From Tropicimonas sp. IMCC6043 (lineage in GTDB: Bacteria; Pseudomonadota; Alphaproteobacteria; Rhodobacterales; Rhodobacteraceae): a stretch of DNA of 64,000 nucleotides. The stretch covers positions 1 to 64,000 of the forward strand of contig NZ_SELO01000011.1 in the NCBI RefSeq assembly GCF_004146235.1, written 5' to 3'. A model generated the notes under the pieces. It was not told where the DNA came from. It did not search any database and was given only the letters and a program-made list of their open reading frames with translations. A program made the translations under genes and the position numbers. Numbering within the stretch: the stretch's first letter is position 1; every line of letters starts with the position of its first letter. Positions 36,801 through 43,589 of this stretch are shown piece by piece.

Positions 36801-36998
36801 TTCGCCCCCTACCGCAAGGCAATGGGCTTTCTCGAGACGCCGGTGGTCAGCACCTTCTGGGGCGGTGTGACCGACGGCATCAACGGCGTGGGCGACTTTA
36901 CCCGCCGCTTCTACAACGGCAACGGCCAGAGCTACGCGATCCACGTCGTGCTCTTCGTCGTCGCCGTCTACCTGATCGCCATGGGAGGCGTCGCATGA
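33870..36998 (+). CDS. Fused double antiporter-like pump subunit (MbxH-MbxH' type)
   Basis: A 1042-residue membrane protein containing two complete NuoL/M/N-MrpD-type pump domains in tandem. The first (about 1-490) has Glu137 (FVFIELIA), Lys218 (VVELKPFPANGW) and Lys333 (SHAVAKAGLFW). The second (about 500-930) has Glu565 (AAWEIMTLG), Lys640 (FMTKTAAMGLHIW) and His756/Lys760 (INHYVYKSM). These are the helix-5 Glu and helix-7/8/12 Lys/His of proton channels. A C-terminal tail with further helices extends to the end. In archaeal mbx the two pumps are separate adjacent genes; here no stop or frameshift separates them. Overlaps the NuoH-like gene by four bases. Confidence 0.93.
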   Translation: MVSPVLILAIGLGTAFALGLLSQARKSFLFLVTLAALALMAAISLGWVVALATGAAMTAEIHTAGVAPPFAINLRVGLAEAALLATISLAGLFSALSMREPLLRLGRGAMAVLLVLVMAISGLVMTRDLFNLFVFIELIAIATAGVVLLSQDQRAICAGFKYLVVSQIIAILMLIGIIFTYHATGSLNIDDIVATPVAFHGAALAIFLLLIALVVELKPFPANGWALDIYTSAHPGFSALFSAATGSAALFAVDKVATYAGDAWLPLLTGIGLLSFVGSNIVALRQENDRRLLGYSSVGQLGLVLAVIGQRDVLGDAYLYIAGGLILSHAVAKAGLFWMSAIVRGRTLTDWAAIRARAPMVLAFATFIAMLVGLPPFPGFYAKWDLAQALVAAGRLPILSLILLGVLIESAYLFRWFGYAIKREAVEKGLLANTVDCGITLAAVAGGWALGWIWGVAHGEFNVLATLPVLAVVAFLLLEPLPAKVKNVLAIAALLGWFAMVVGGYDPMRLIFAAVMIPGGAVILIASFTETGRRIGFYPSAMAMYAGLALLLEATTFFEFFAAWEIMTLGSYFLILRGRMSEPHALSYMLFSLGGAFALLAGFAIASGGVQPFPLDQLGTVAADLAPYVFVLLAVGFMTKTAAMGLHIWLPGAHAEAETDVSPMVSGILLKAGLFGLFLMLMQLGRQSLWGVDLTYVLVWIGAISAFLGAVLAIFQEDAKRLLAYSSISQMGYALFGIALMNHLGWLMAMMFVINHYVYKSMLFLAVGGVYKRTHTKLMYKMGGLITLMPFTFVSVLVGIIAMSGVPPLSGFGGRWIFYNAIMDAGLRLPLILIFMAGPIGFLYLFRLIHTIFLGQLKDPHRKLKEAPAWLVAPQMIFVAFLIGFAVLPGMALQKVDGYIGSIFGDQPLVWSGRAIASEFGYWNPVAIMVVIIVVFVSVFLILLAKNHDAQKVKQFNIVFSAERPYRPETTHFAWNFFAPYRKAMGFLETPVVSTFWGGVTDGINGVGDFTRRFYNGNGQSYAIHVVLFVVAVYLIAMGGVA

Positions 36999-37900
36999 CC
37001 TTCGAGTGGATCCAAGTTCCCTACGCGCTCGCCACGCTGTTCATCATCCTCAACTACGGGATGCTGATGACGGCGGTGGTGCGCAAGCTCGCCGCGCGGG
37101 TCGGCGGGCGGCCGGGCATCCCGGTCTGGCAGAACTACATCGACCTGGTGAAGAACTTCGCGCTGCGCTCGAAGATCAACCACGGGGTCATGTATTACCT
37201 AGGGCCGGTCTTCCGGCTTACCGGCGGGATCGGCCTCATCCTCTTCGTGCCGACGATCTACGGATCGAGCTGGGCGCAGAACTTCTCCTTCTCGGGAGAC
37301 CTGATCCTGGCGCTCTACTTCATCTTCTTCGGCACTCTGGGCATGGCGCTCGGGGCCGGCGAGAGCGGGCATCCGCACTCTGCCATCGGCGTCTCGCGCG
37401 GGCTGGCGCAGGTGACGGCGGCGGAACTGCCGATGGCGCTCGCCGTCTTCGCCATCGCGCTGCAATACCAGACGCTGTCGATCACCGGCATCGTCGAGGC
37501 GCAGCAGGGCGGGCTCTTCCACTGGACGCTCTTCACTAACCCGCTCGCGGTCTTCGCGGCGATGTTCGCCTATGTCGGCACGATGATGCGCTCGCCGTTC
37601 GACGTGGTGCTGGCGCCGCAGGAAATCCCGATCGGCCCGCCGACCGAATACCACTCGGCCTATCTCGCGCTGATGCAGACCAACCGCGTGATCTTCCCCA
37701 TCGCCAAGACGATCATCTACATGAACATCTTCTTCGGTGGCGCGACCACCTGGGCGGAATTCGCGGTCAAGGTCTTCCTGCTCTACATGATCCCGGCCGT
37801 GATCGGCGTGGTCCACCCGCGGTTCCGGGTCGAGCAATCCATCCGCTTCTTCCTCAAATGGGGCCTGCCCGTGGGCATCCTCGCCATCCTGACGGTGTGA
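36995..37900 (+). CDS. NuoH/MbhM-like membrane-anchor subunit (MbxM position)
   Basis: A 301-residue membrane protein of the NuoH/HycD family with about eight helices. GRPGIPVWQNYIDLVKNF and RSPFDVVLAPQEIPIGPPTE are the family signatures, the latter forming the acidic loop facing the peripheral arm. In complex I this subunit links the redox arm to the pumps and forms most of the quinone chamber. In Mbh and Mbx it performs the same linkage without a quinone. Starts within the stop of the pump gene. Confidence 0.93.
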   Translation: MTFEWIQVPYALATLFIILNYGMLMTAVVRKLAARVGGRPGIPVWQNYIDLVKNFALRSKINHGVMYYLGPVFRLTGGIGLILFVPTIYGSSWAQNFSFSGDLILALYFIFFGTLGMALGAGESGHPHSAIGVSRGLAQVTAAELPMALAVFAIALQYQTLSITGIVEAQQGGLFHWTLFTNPLAVFAAMFAYVGTMMRSPFDVVLAPQEIPIGPPTEYHSAYLALMQTNRVIFPIAKTIIYMNIFFGGATTWAEFAVKVFLLYMIPAVIGVVHPRFRVEQSIRFFLKWGLPVGILAILTV

Positions 37901-37903
37901 GCC

Positions 37904-38596
37904 ATGAAAGACGTTGACGACAAGTTCCTGAAGAACACCGAGAAAGAGTTCCCGCTGCGCGAGGAACTCCGCCCCCGCAAGGTCACGACACCGGACGGTC
38001 AGGAGATCGAGATCGAGCCGCTGAAGGACTATTTCTGCGAGGCGGCGCCGAAGGTCCATCCCAAGGCCTACCTGCCGATCATCGAGGATTTCTACAACTG
38101 GGCGCGGGCCAACTCGCTCTGGATCCTCGGCTTCGGCACCGGCTGCGGGGCGATCGAGATGCGGCCGCTAATGACCCCGCGCTTCGACGCCTACCGCTAC
38201 GGCATCCAGTGGCGCCCGACACCCCGGCAGGCGAACCTGCTGATGATCTCGGGCTATCTCTCGGTCAAGACGCTCAAGCGCGCGATCCGCGCCTACGAGC
38301 AGATGCAGGGCCCGAAATACGTCGTCGGCCTCGGCTCCTGCACGATCAACGGCGGCATGTACTGGGACAGCTACAACACGATCAAGCGGCTCGACCAGTA
38401 TCTGCCGGTCGACCTCTACATCGCCGGCTGCATGCCGCGCCCGGAGGCGCTGCTCGCCGGGTTCATGGAGCTGAAGAAGCAGATCAAGGCCGGGAAATGC
38501 GAGGGCGCCAACAAATACGCCGAGAATTTCGCGACCTACAAGGCGAACCAGAAGTCCGTGATCAAGGACTGGGACATGCCGGATTACAACTGGTGA
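37904..38596 (+). CDS. NuoB-like iron-sulfur subunit with three cluster cysteines (MbxJ position)
   Basis: A 230-residue peripheral subunit homologous to NuoB and the small subunit of group 4 hydrogenases. Cluster cysteines are Cys81 (GTGCGAIEM), Cys146 (GLGSCTINGG) and Cys176 (AGCMPRPE). Complex I has two adjacent cysteines at the first site; here the second is Gly82. The single 4Fe-4S cluster would therefore have one non-cysteine coordination site, as described for the site-differentiated cluster of Pyrococcus MBS. There is also an N-terminal extension of about 40 residues with Cys45. It lies three bases after the NuoH-like gene. Confidence 0.92.
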   Translation: MKDVDDKFLKNTEKEFPLREELRPRKVTTPDGQEIEIEPLKDYFCEAAPKVHPKAYLPIIEDFYNWARANSLWILGFGTGCGAIEMRPLMTPRFDAYRYGIQWRPTPRQANLLMISGYLSVKTLKRAIRAYEQMQGPKYVVGLGSCTINGGMYWDSYNTIKRLDQYLPVDLYIAGCMPRPEALLAGFMELKKQIKAGKCEGANKYAENFATYKANQKSVIKDWDMPDYNW

Positions 38597-38601
38597 CGGA
38601 T

Positions 38602-39132
38602 ATGCGCGACATCCACAAGAGACTGAAGAAACTCCATCACCTGGGCAAGCTCGAGCCGCAACGGCCCGGCCTCGCCTTCCTGACCTTGCCGCGCGAGAAC
38701 TTGCGCGGGCTGCTGCTCGACCTCCGCGACAAGGAGGGGTTCACGCATCTGGTGCTGCTGACCGCGGTGGACTGGATGGAGGAGGGCCTCTTCCAGCTCA
38801 CCTACATGATGAACAACCGCGCCGCGGACATGACGCTCGGCATCCGCGTGATGCTCGACCGCGAGGCTGCGACGGGCGACAGCATCCACGACCTCTGGCC
38901 GACCGCCGCCACCTATCAGCGGGAGTTGAAGGAGATGTTCGGCATCGACTTCCCCGGCTCGCCGCGGGTGGACGACGAGTTCATCCTCGAGGGCTGGACC
39001 GATCTGCCGCCCTACCGGCGCGACTTCGACAGCCTCGCCTATTCGCAGCAGACCTATGCCGAGCGCCCGGGCCGTGTGACCCACGATCCGCGCGAATACA
39101 TGAAATCGAAACTCTATCCGGACGGGGTGTGA
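38602..39132 (+). CDS. NuoC-like subunit (MbxK position)
   Basis: A 176-residue subunit of the NuoC/30-kDa family. It carries the family core LWPTAATYQRELKEMFGIDF and the proline-rich tail (LPPYRRDF). It has no cofactor and braces the peripheral arm next to the NuoD-like subunit. A GTG at 38593 overlapping the previous stop (GTGA) is an equally good start and would add three residues. Only one base separates it from the next gene. Confidence 0.9.
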   Translation: MRDIHKRLKKLHHLGKLEPQRPGLAFLTLPRENLRGLLLDLRDKEGFTHLVLLTAVDWMEEGLFQLTYMMNNRAADMTLGIRVMLDREAATGDSIHDLWPTAATYQRELKEMFGIDFPGSPRVDDEFILEGWTDLPPYRRDFDSLAYSQQTYAERPGRVTHDPREYMKSKLYPDGV

Positions 39133-39133
39133 G

Positions 39134-40312
39134 ATGTTCAACTTCAAACCCGACCGCAGCCAGTACCCTGCCATCGGCGAGGACGGCAAGCTCGAGATCG
39201 ACCTCGAGACGGGCAAGTTCCTCAAGCTCTGGCAGGGACCGAACCACCCCGGGATCACCGGAAACATGTCGGTCGAACTGACGGTCTGCGGCGACGAGGT
39301 GGTCGAAGGCAAGACCCATGTCGGCTACCTGCACCGCGGCTTCGAGAAGCTGATGGAACGGCGGACCTTCATCCAGGTCTTTCCGATCGTCTGCCGGGTC
39401 TGCGTGCCCGAGCCCGATTTCAACGAGTATTGCTACGCCGCAGCCGTCGAGGATCTCGCCGGCATCGAGGTGCCGGAATATGCCAACTGGATGCGCACCC
39501 TGATCCTCGAGATGGGCCGCTTCAACAGCTACATGATGTTCCTCGGCGGCATCGGCGGCGCGCTCGGCCTCGGCATCGGCGGTCAGTGGATGACCTATGT
39601 GCGCGACCTGATGCTCGACCGGTTCGAGGAACTGACCGGCGCCCGGATCTACCACATGTTCATCCTGCCGGGCGGCGTGCGCGGGCATCTGCCCGAAGGA
39701 TTCGAAGGGCGTATGGAGGAGGTGCTCAGCACCGCCGAACGGTACCTGGCCGACATGGACAGAGTCATGTTCTCCAACTCTGTCTTCAAGACCCGGACCA
39801 AAGGCGTGGGCTACATCGATCCCGCGCTCTTCGAACCGTATGGCGTGACCGGCCCCAATGCGCGTGCCGGCGGTGTGGCCAAGGACGTTCGCAAGGACAG
39901 CCCCTACCTGGTCTATGACCAGCTCGATTTCGAGGTGGCCACGGCGACGGGAAGCGACATCTGGGCCCGCGCCAATGTGCGCCGCGAGGACGTACAGACC
40001 TCGATCGACCTGATCCGGCAGATCCTGAAGAAGATGCCGAAGACCGGCCCGGCGATGGCCAAGATCCCCAATGTCCTGCACTGGAAGATCCCGCGCGGCG
40101 AGACCTACATCAAGGGCGAGTGCTCGCGCGGCGAATACGGCTACTACCTCGTCACGGACGGCACGGGCTATCCGCGCCGGATCAACGTGCGGGGTCCGAG
40201 CTACACACATGCGATGGCGCTGCTGGAACATCTCATTCCGGGAACGAACATCTCCGACGTCGCAGCGCTGATGGTGTCGCTGCACACCTATCCCCCCGAG
40301 ATCGAGAGGTAA
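39134..40312 (+). CDS. NuoD/hydrogenase-large-subunit-like protein without complete NiFe ligands (MbxL position)
   Basis: A 392-residue homologue of NuoD and of the large subunit of group 4 NiFe hydrogenases. Shared motifs include GPNHPGITGNM, VGYLHRGFEKLMERR and GECSRGEYGYYL. The N-terminal ligand pair survives as Cys87-x-x-Cys90 (VCRVC). The C-terminal DPCxxC pair of hydrogenases is absent: the protein ends VSLHTYPPEIER with no cysteine. A NiFe centre is therefore not expected. No endopeptidase gene for hydrogenase maturation is nearby. The active site may be the neighbouring NuoB-like cluster, as in MBS. Confidence 0.93.
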   Translation: MFNFKPDRSQYPAIGEDGKLEIDLETGKFLKLWQGPNHPGITGNMSVELTVCGDEVVEGKTHVGYLHRGFEKLMERRTFIQVFPIVCRVCVPEPDFNEYCYAAAVEDLAGIEVPEYANWMRTLILEMGRFNSYMMFLGGIGGALGLGIGGQWMTYVRDLMLDRFEELTGARIYHMFILPGGVRGHLPEGFEGRMEEVLSTAERYLADMDRVMFSNSVFKTRTKGVGYIDPALFEPYGVTGPNARAGGVAKDVRKDSPYLVYDQLDFEVATATGSDIWARANVRREDVQTSIDLIRQILKKMPKTGPAMAKIPNVLHWKIPRGETYIKGECSRGEYGYYLVTDGTGYPRRINVRGPSYTHAMALLEHLIPGTNISDVAALMVSLHTYPPEIER

Positions 40313-40315
40313 GCC

Positions 40316-42118
40316 ATGGGCCTGCGCGAAGTCCTCACCCCGTTCACCGTCTGGAAACACGTCTTTGACGAGACGGTCACGATCAAGAACCCCATCGGCC
40401 GCCCCGGTGCCGACCGCTACCGCGGCTTCCACCAGAACGACATGGAGAAATGCATCGGCTGCGGCACCTGCGAGACGATCTGCCAGAACGCGGCGATCGA
40501 CATGGTGCCGGTCGAGGGGTTCGACGCCCAGAAGGGCGATTCCGGCCTCCGGCCGCAGATCGACTACGGCCGCTGCTGCTGGTGCGCGCTCTGCGTCGAC
40601 GTCTGCATGACCGGCTCGCTGACCATGTCGAACGAATACACCTGGGTGGACACCGACCCCGACAAGTTCCGCTTCATCCCCGGCCTCGAGGGTGAGTGGA
40701 AGGATGACGAGGCCGGCTACGAGCGCGAGGGAGACCGTGCGCTCTCCGGCATCGAGCGGATCCACATGGAGGAGATGGAGCCGGAGGCGCGGATCGACAA
40801 TTTCGACGAGATCGTCGCCGGCTACAGCCGCGAAGAGGCGATCCTCGAAGCCGACCGCTGCGTCGAATGCGGGCTCTGCGTCGCCACCTGCCCGGCCCAC
40901 ATGTCGATCCCCGACTACATCGCCGCGGTGCGCGACCAGGATTACGATCGGGGCCTAAAGCTTCTCTACGAGACCAACCCGTTCTCCGAAGTCTGCGGAC
41001 GCGTCTGCACCCACAAATGCGAGACCTCCTGCGCCGCGCTGCACGAGGGCGACCCGATCGCCATTCGCTGGCTCAAGCGTCATATCGTCGACGAGGTGCC
41101 CTATGAGCGGCGCATCGAACTGGTCGGCAAGCCCAACGTGGCGCCCACCGGTCGCAAGGTGGCGATCATCGGCGGCGGCCCGGCCGGCCTGACGGCGGCG
41201 TACGATCTCGCCCGCGACGGCCATGGCGTCGTGGTCTTCGAGGCGCAGGCCAAGGCGGGCGGCATGACCCGCTACGGCATCCCCGAATACCGCCTGCCCT
41301 ATGACGCGCTCGACCGCGATATCGGCGTGATCGAGGCAATGGGTGTGGAGATCCGCACCAATTGCCGCATCGGCCGGGACGTGACGATGGAGGCGCTCCG
41401 CGAGGAATATGACGCGGTCATCCTCGCCATCGGCCTGCATATGGGCCGCTCGACCCGGGTTCCCGGCACTGAAGGCCCAGGAGTCGAGAAGGCCGTGGAC
41501 CTGCTGCGCCGGATCACCGACGGCGAGGAGGTGCCGGTGCCCGAGAAGATCGTGGTGGTCGGCGGCGGCAACGTGGCGATGGACATCGCCCGATCGATGG
41601 CGCGGCTCCAGAAGGTCAAATACGGCAAGGTCGGTATGACGCTGACTGCGCTCGAGGATATCGACCATTTCCTCGCCGATGCCGAGGAGATCAAGGAGAG
41701 CCGCGAGGAAGGCGTGGAGATCTTCGACGCCCGCGGCCCGCAGGAAGTGCTGCGCGACGAGGCCGGCAACGTGACCGGGCTTCGGACCTGGCGTGTGACC
41801 TCGATCTTCGACGACCAGGGCCGGTTCGCGCCCGCCTATGACGAGGCCGACGAGCGGATCCACGAGGGCACGATGGTGATCGAGGCCATCGGTCAGGCCG
41901 CCGACACCTCGCTCCTCGGCGAAGAACTCACCGAGGCTCTGGAATGGAACCGCGGCCGGATCAAGATCGACGACACCTTCCGCACCTCCGAGCCCTGGCT
42001 TTTCGCCGCGGGCGACGCGGTGAAGGGTCCCGATGTCATCAACGCGGTGGCGGACGGCCACACGGTCGCCGCCTCGGTCAGCGCGGTGATGTTTGCCAAG
42101 GGGGAGGCGGCGCGATGA
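40316..42118 (+). CDS. Fusion of NuoI-like ferredoxin with GltD/NfnB-type NAD(P)H flavoprotein (MbxN position)
   Basis: A 600-residue fusion. Residues 1-110 are a NuoI/MbxN-like polyferredoxin with two 4Fe-4S motifs (Cys46-49-52-56 and Cys87-90-93-97). Residues about 150-270 are the GltD-type iron-sulfur domain (Cys182-185-188-192; Cys227, 231, 235, 239). An FAD Rossmann fold follows (GGGPAGLTAA at about 286) and an NAD(P) Rossmann fold (VVGGGNVAMDIARSM), ending in the FAD-binding AAGDAVKGPDVIN. The continuous chain would wire NAD(P)H directly to the peripheral arm. In Pyrococcus the mbx ferredoxin subunit has no such partner attached. Overlaps the ferritin-like gene by four bases. Confidence 0.93.
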   Translation: MGLREVLTPFTVWKHVFDETVTIKNPIGRPGADRYRGFHQNDMEKCIGCGTCETICQNAAIDMVPVEGFDAQKGDSGLRPQIDYGRCCWCALCVDVCMTGSLTMSNEYTWVDTDPDKFRFIPGLEGEWKDDEAGYEREGDRALSGIERIHMEEMEPEARIDNFDEIVAGYSREEAILEADRCVECGLCVATCPAHMSIPDYIAAVRDQDYDRGLKLLYETNPFSEVCGRVCTHKCETSCAALHEGDPIAIRWLKRHIVDEVPYERRIELVGKPNVAPTGRKVAIIGGGPAGLTAAYDLARDGHGVVVFEAQAKAGGMTRYGIPEYRLPYDALDRDIGVIEAMGVEIRTNCRIGRDVTMEALREEYDAVILAIGLHMGRSTRVPGTEGPGVEKAVDLLRRITDGEEVPVPEKIVVVGGGNVAMDIARSMARLQKVKYGKVGMTLTALEDIDHFLADAEEIKESREEGVEIFDARGPQEVLRDEAGNVTGLRTWRVTSIFDDQGRFAPAYDEADERIHEGTMVIEAIGQAADTSLLGEELTEALEWNRGRIKIDDTFRTSEPWLFAAGDAVKGPDVINAVADGHTVAASVSAVMFAKGEAAR

Positions 42119-42600
42119 GGACCGAAGCGCTCAGCAAGATGACCACCGTCGAGGAGGTGCTGGAGACGGTCGCCGAATTCGACCGCGAGGCGCATGGTTT
42201 CTATGTCGACCTGATTCCGAAAGTGTCGAAGAAGATCAGATACATCGTCGAGGAACTGGCGCGCGCCGAGCTTGACCACGTCATCAAGCTCTACGAGCTC
42301 TCGAAATCGAGCGACATCCGCGACCACCTACGGGACGCGATCCTGCGCCCCGAGGCGGACCGGCGGTTCTCCGACGCGATCCAGGCGCCGGAGCTGGGCG
42401 ACGACCCTGACGACCAGGAAGTCCTGCAATACGCGCTCGCGCGCCAGCAGATCGCGATCGAGGAATATTCCGAGCTTGCCGCCAATACCCCGCCGGGGCC
42501 GATGCACGAGGTGTTCAGCTACCTCGCCAACGAGGAGAGCAAGCACAAGACGGACCTCGAGGCGCTCTATTACGAAGTGGTGCATTCCGGCGGGGTCTGA
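42115..42600 (+). CDS. Ferritin-like diiron protein (rubrerythrin type without rubredoxin domain)
   Basis: A 161-residue all-helical protein. The diiron ligands can be read as Glu21 or Glu25, Glu52-x-x-His55 (AELDH), Glu117 (IEEYSE) and Glu141-x-x-His144 (ESKH), the ferritin-like four-helix pattern. No rubredoxin cysteines are present. Related proteins reduce peroxide or bind iron. Because its start overlaps the flavoprotein-fusion gene, it is made together with the complex and may protect it from oxygen or exchange electrons with it. Last gene of the operon. Confidence 0.82.
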   Translation: MRTEALSKMTTVEEVLETVAEFDREAHGFYVDLIPKVSKKIRYIVEELARAELDHVIKLYELSKSSDIRDHLRDAILRPEADRRFSDAIQAPELGDDPDDQEVLQYALARQQIAIEEYSELAANTPPGPMHEVFSYLANEESKHKTDLEALYYEVVHSGGV

Positions 42601-42613
42601 ACCCGCGCCGGAT

Positions 42614-42665
42614 GCCGGGCGGCGCTTTGGGGTGGGGCGGCGACCCGGCCGCTCAGCCGCCCGGC
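42614..42665. terminator. Inverted repeat between the respiratory operon and the DUF2950 gene
   Basis: GCCGGGCGGC at 42614-42623 and GCCGCCCGGC at 42656-42665 are perfect 10-base arms with a 32-base loop between two convergent genes. Likely a bidirectional transcription barrier; there is no T-tract. Confidence 0.4.
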
Positions 42666-43582
42666 AACTCGTCGAGCCGGGCCCAGCCCGCCGCCGGATC
42701 CGGGTCCAGCGTCTCGATCTCGAAGGCGATGTCGAGCGTCTCTTCGCCGAGATCGGCCTGCCAGATGATGCCGGCCTCGTTGATCAGGAAGCTGTTAATG
42801 CCGCTCTCGCCATAGTCCGCCGGAACGGCGAGCAGGGCGTGACCGGCCACCATATTGTCGCCGGCCATGTAGGACATCGCGCCGCCCGGAGCGTTCTCTC
42901 CCTGGCCGGTCAGGATCCGGTAGTAATAGCCGAAATAGGGCTCGTGTTCTGCCTCCGTGGCGTCGGGCGCGAGGAAGCCGTCGAGGCTCGCGCGGGCCGT
43001 GCGGTCACCGGCCGGGCTGTCCGGCCCGACCCAGTAGAGGCCGCTCCGCATGCCAGGCGGTGAGATGATGCTCGAGGCGAACTCCATCACGCCGTCACCG
43101 TCATGATCGGTCTGCCGGAACTCCCGCTGGATCTCGAGATAGGTCTCCATGAGCTCGAGCACGTCAAGCTCGTTGCGACCGATTTCGCGGGCTGCGATTT
43201 CCACAACGCCGGCTTCGATGTCGAAGCTCCAGCCCGCCTCGCTTCGGGCGAGCGGCACCGGGAATGGCCAGTCGTCGGCGCCAAGCTCGATGACCACGCT
43301 GCCATCTTCCTGCGGCACGAAACGGTAACCCTCGCGCCAATCCGCGTAGAGAGCCTCTAGAGCGCCGGTGTCAATCTCGCCGTCGGAGACCTCGACCAGT
43401 GCTTCCGCACCGGGCCCGAGGGCGGCACCTATTGCTGCGGGATCGCCGGCGGCGAGGCCGGGCAGCAGGGCGTCGAGCGCATCCTGAGGTGTGGCGTAGA
43501 GCGGCGCCTCCTGGGCGGCAAGCGGCGTCGCGACCAAGGTGAGGGCGAGGGCGGCTGCGAATACGGGGGACATCTGGCGCAT
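42653..43582 (-). CDS. DUF2950-family secreted protein
   Basis: A 309-residue exported protein with a signal peptide (VFAAALALTLVATPLAAQ). The DUF2950 signature is clear: FGYYYRILTGQGENAPGG, then NMVAGHALLAVPADYGESG and NSFLINEAGIIWQADLG. Function is unknown. It follows the DUF3300 gene by seven bases; the same two families are paired in many bacteria, which suggests a joint periplasmic role. AAGGT lies ten bases before ATG43582. Confidence 0.9.
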   Translation of the reverse strand: MRQMSPVFAAALALTLVATPLAAQEAPLYATPQDALDALLPGLAAGDPAAIGAALGPGAEALVEVSDGEIDTGALEALYADWREGYRFVPQEDGSVVIELGADDWPFPVPLARSEAGWSFDIEAGVVEIAAREIGRNELDVLELMETYLEIQREFRQTDHDGDGVMEFASSIISPPGMRSGLYWVGPDSPAGDRTARASLDGFLAPDATEAEHEPYFGYYYRILTGQGENAPGGAMSYMAGDNMVAGHALLAVPADYGESGINSFLINEAGIIWQADLGEETLDIAFEIETLDPDPAAGWARLDELPGG

Positions 43583-43589
43583 CGTCTCG

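Noticed and set aside
39134-40312. NiFe hydrogenase large subunit
   Set aside because: The C-terminal CxxC ligand pair is missing and no maturation endopeptidase is encoded nearby.
38981-40900. 639-residue open frame opposite the NuoD-like gene
   Set aside because: Antisense shadow covering several well-supported genes.
31471-42600. Complex I (nuo) operon
   Set aside because: Separate MrpE, MrpF, MrpG and DUF4040 genes are present and NuoA, NuoE, NuoF and NuoG are absent; the order matches Mbx, not nuo.
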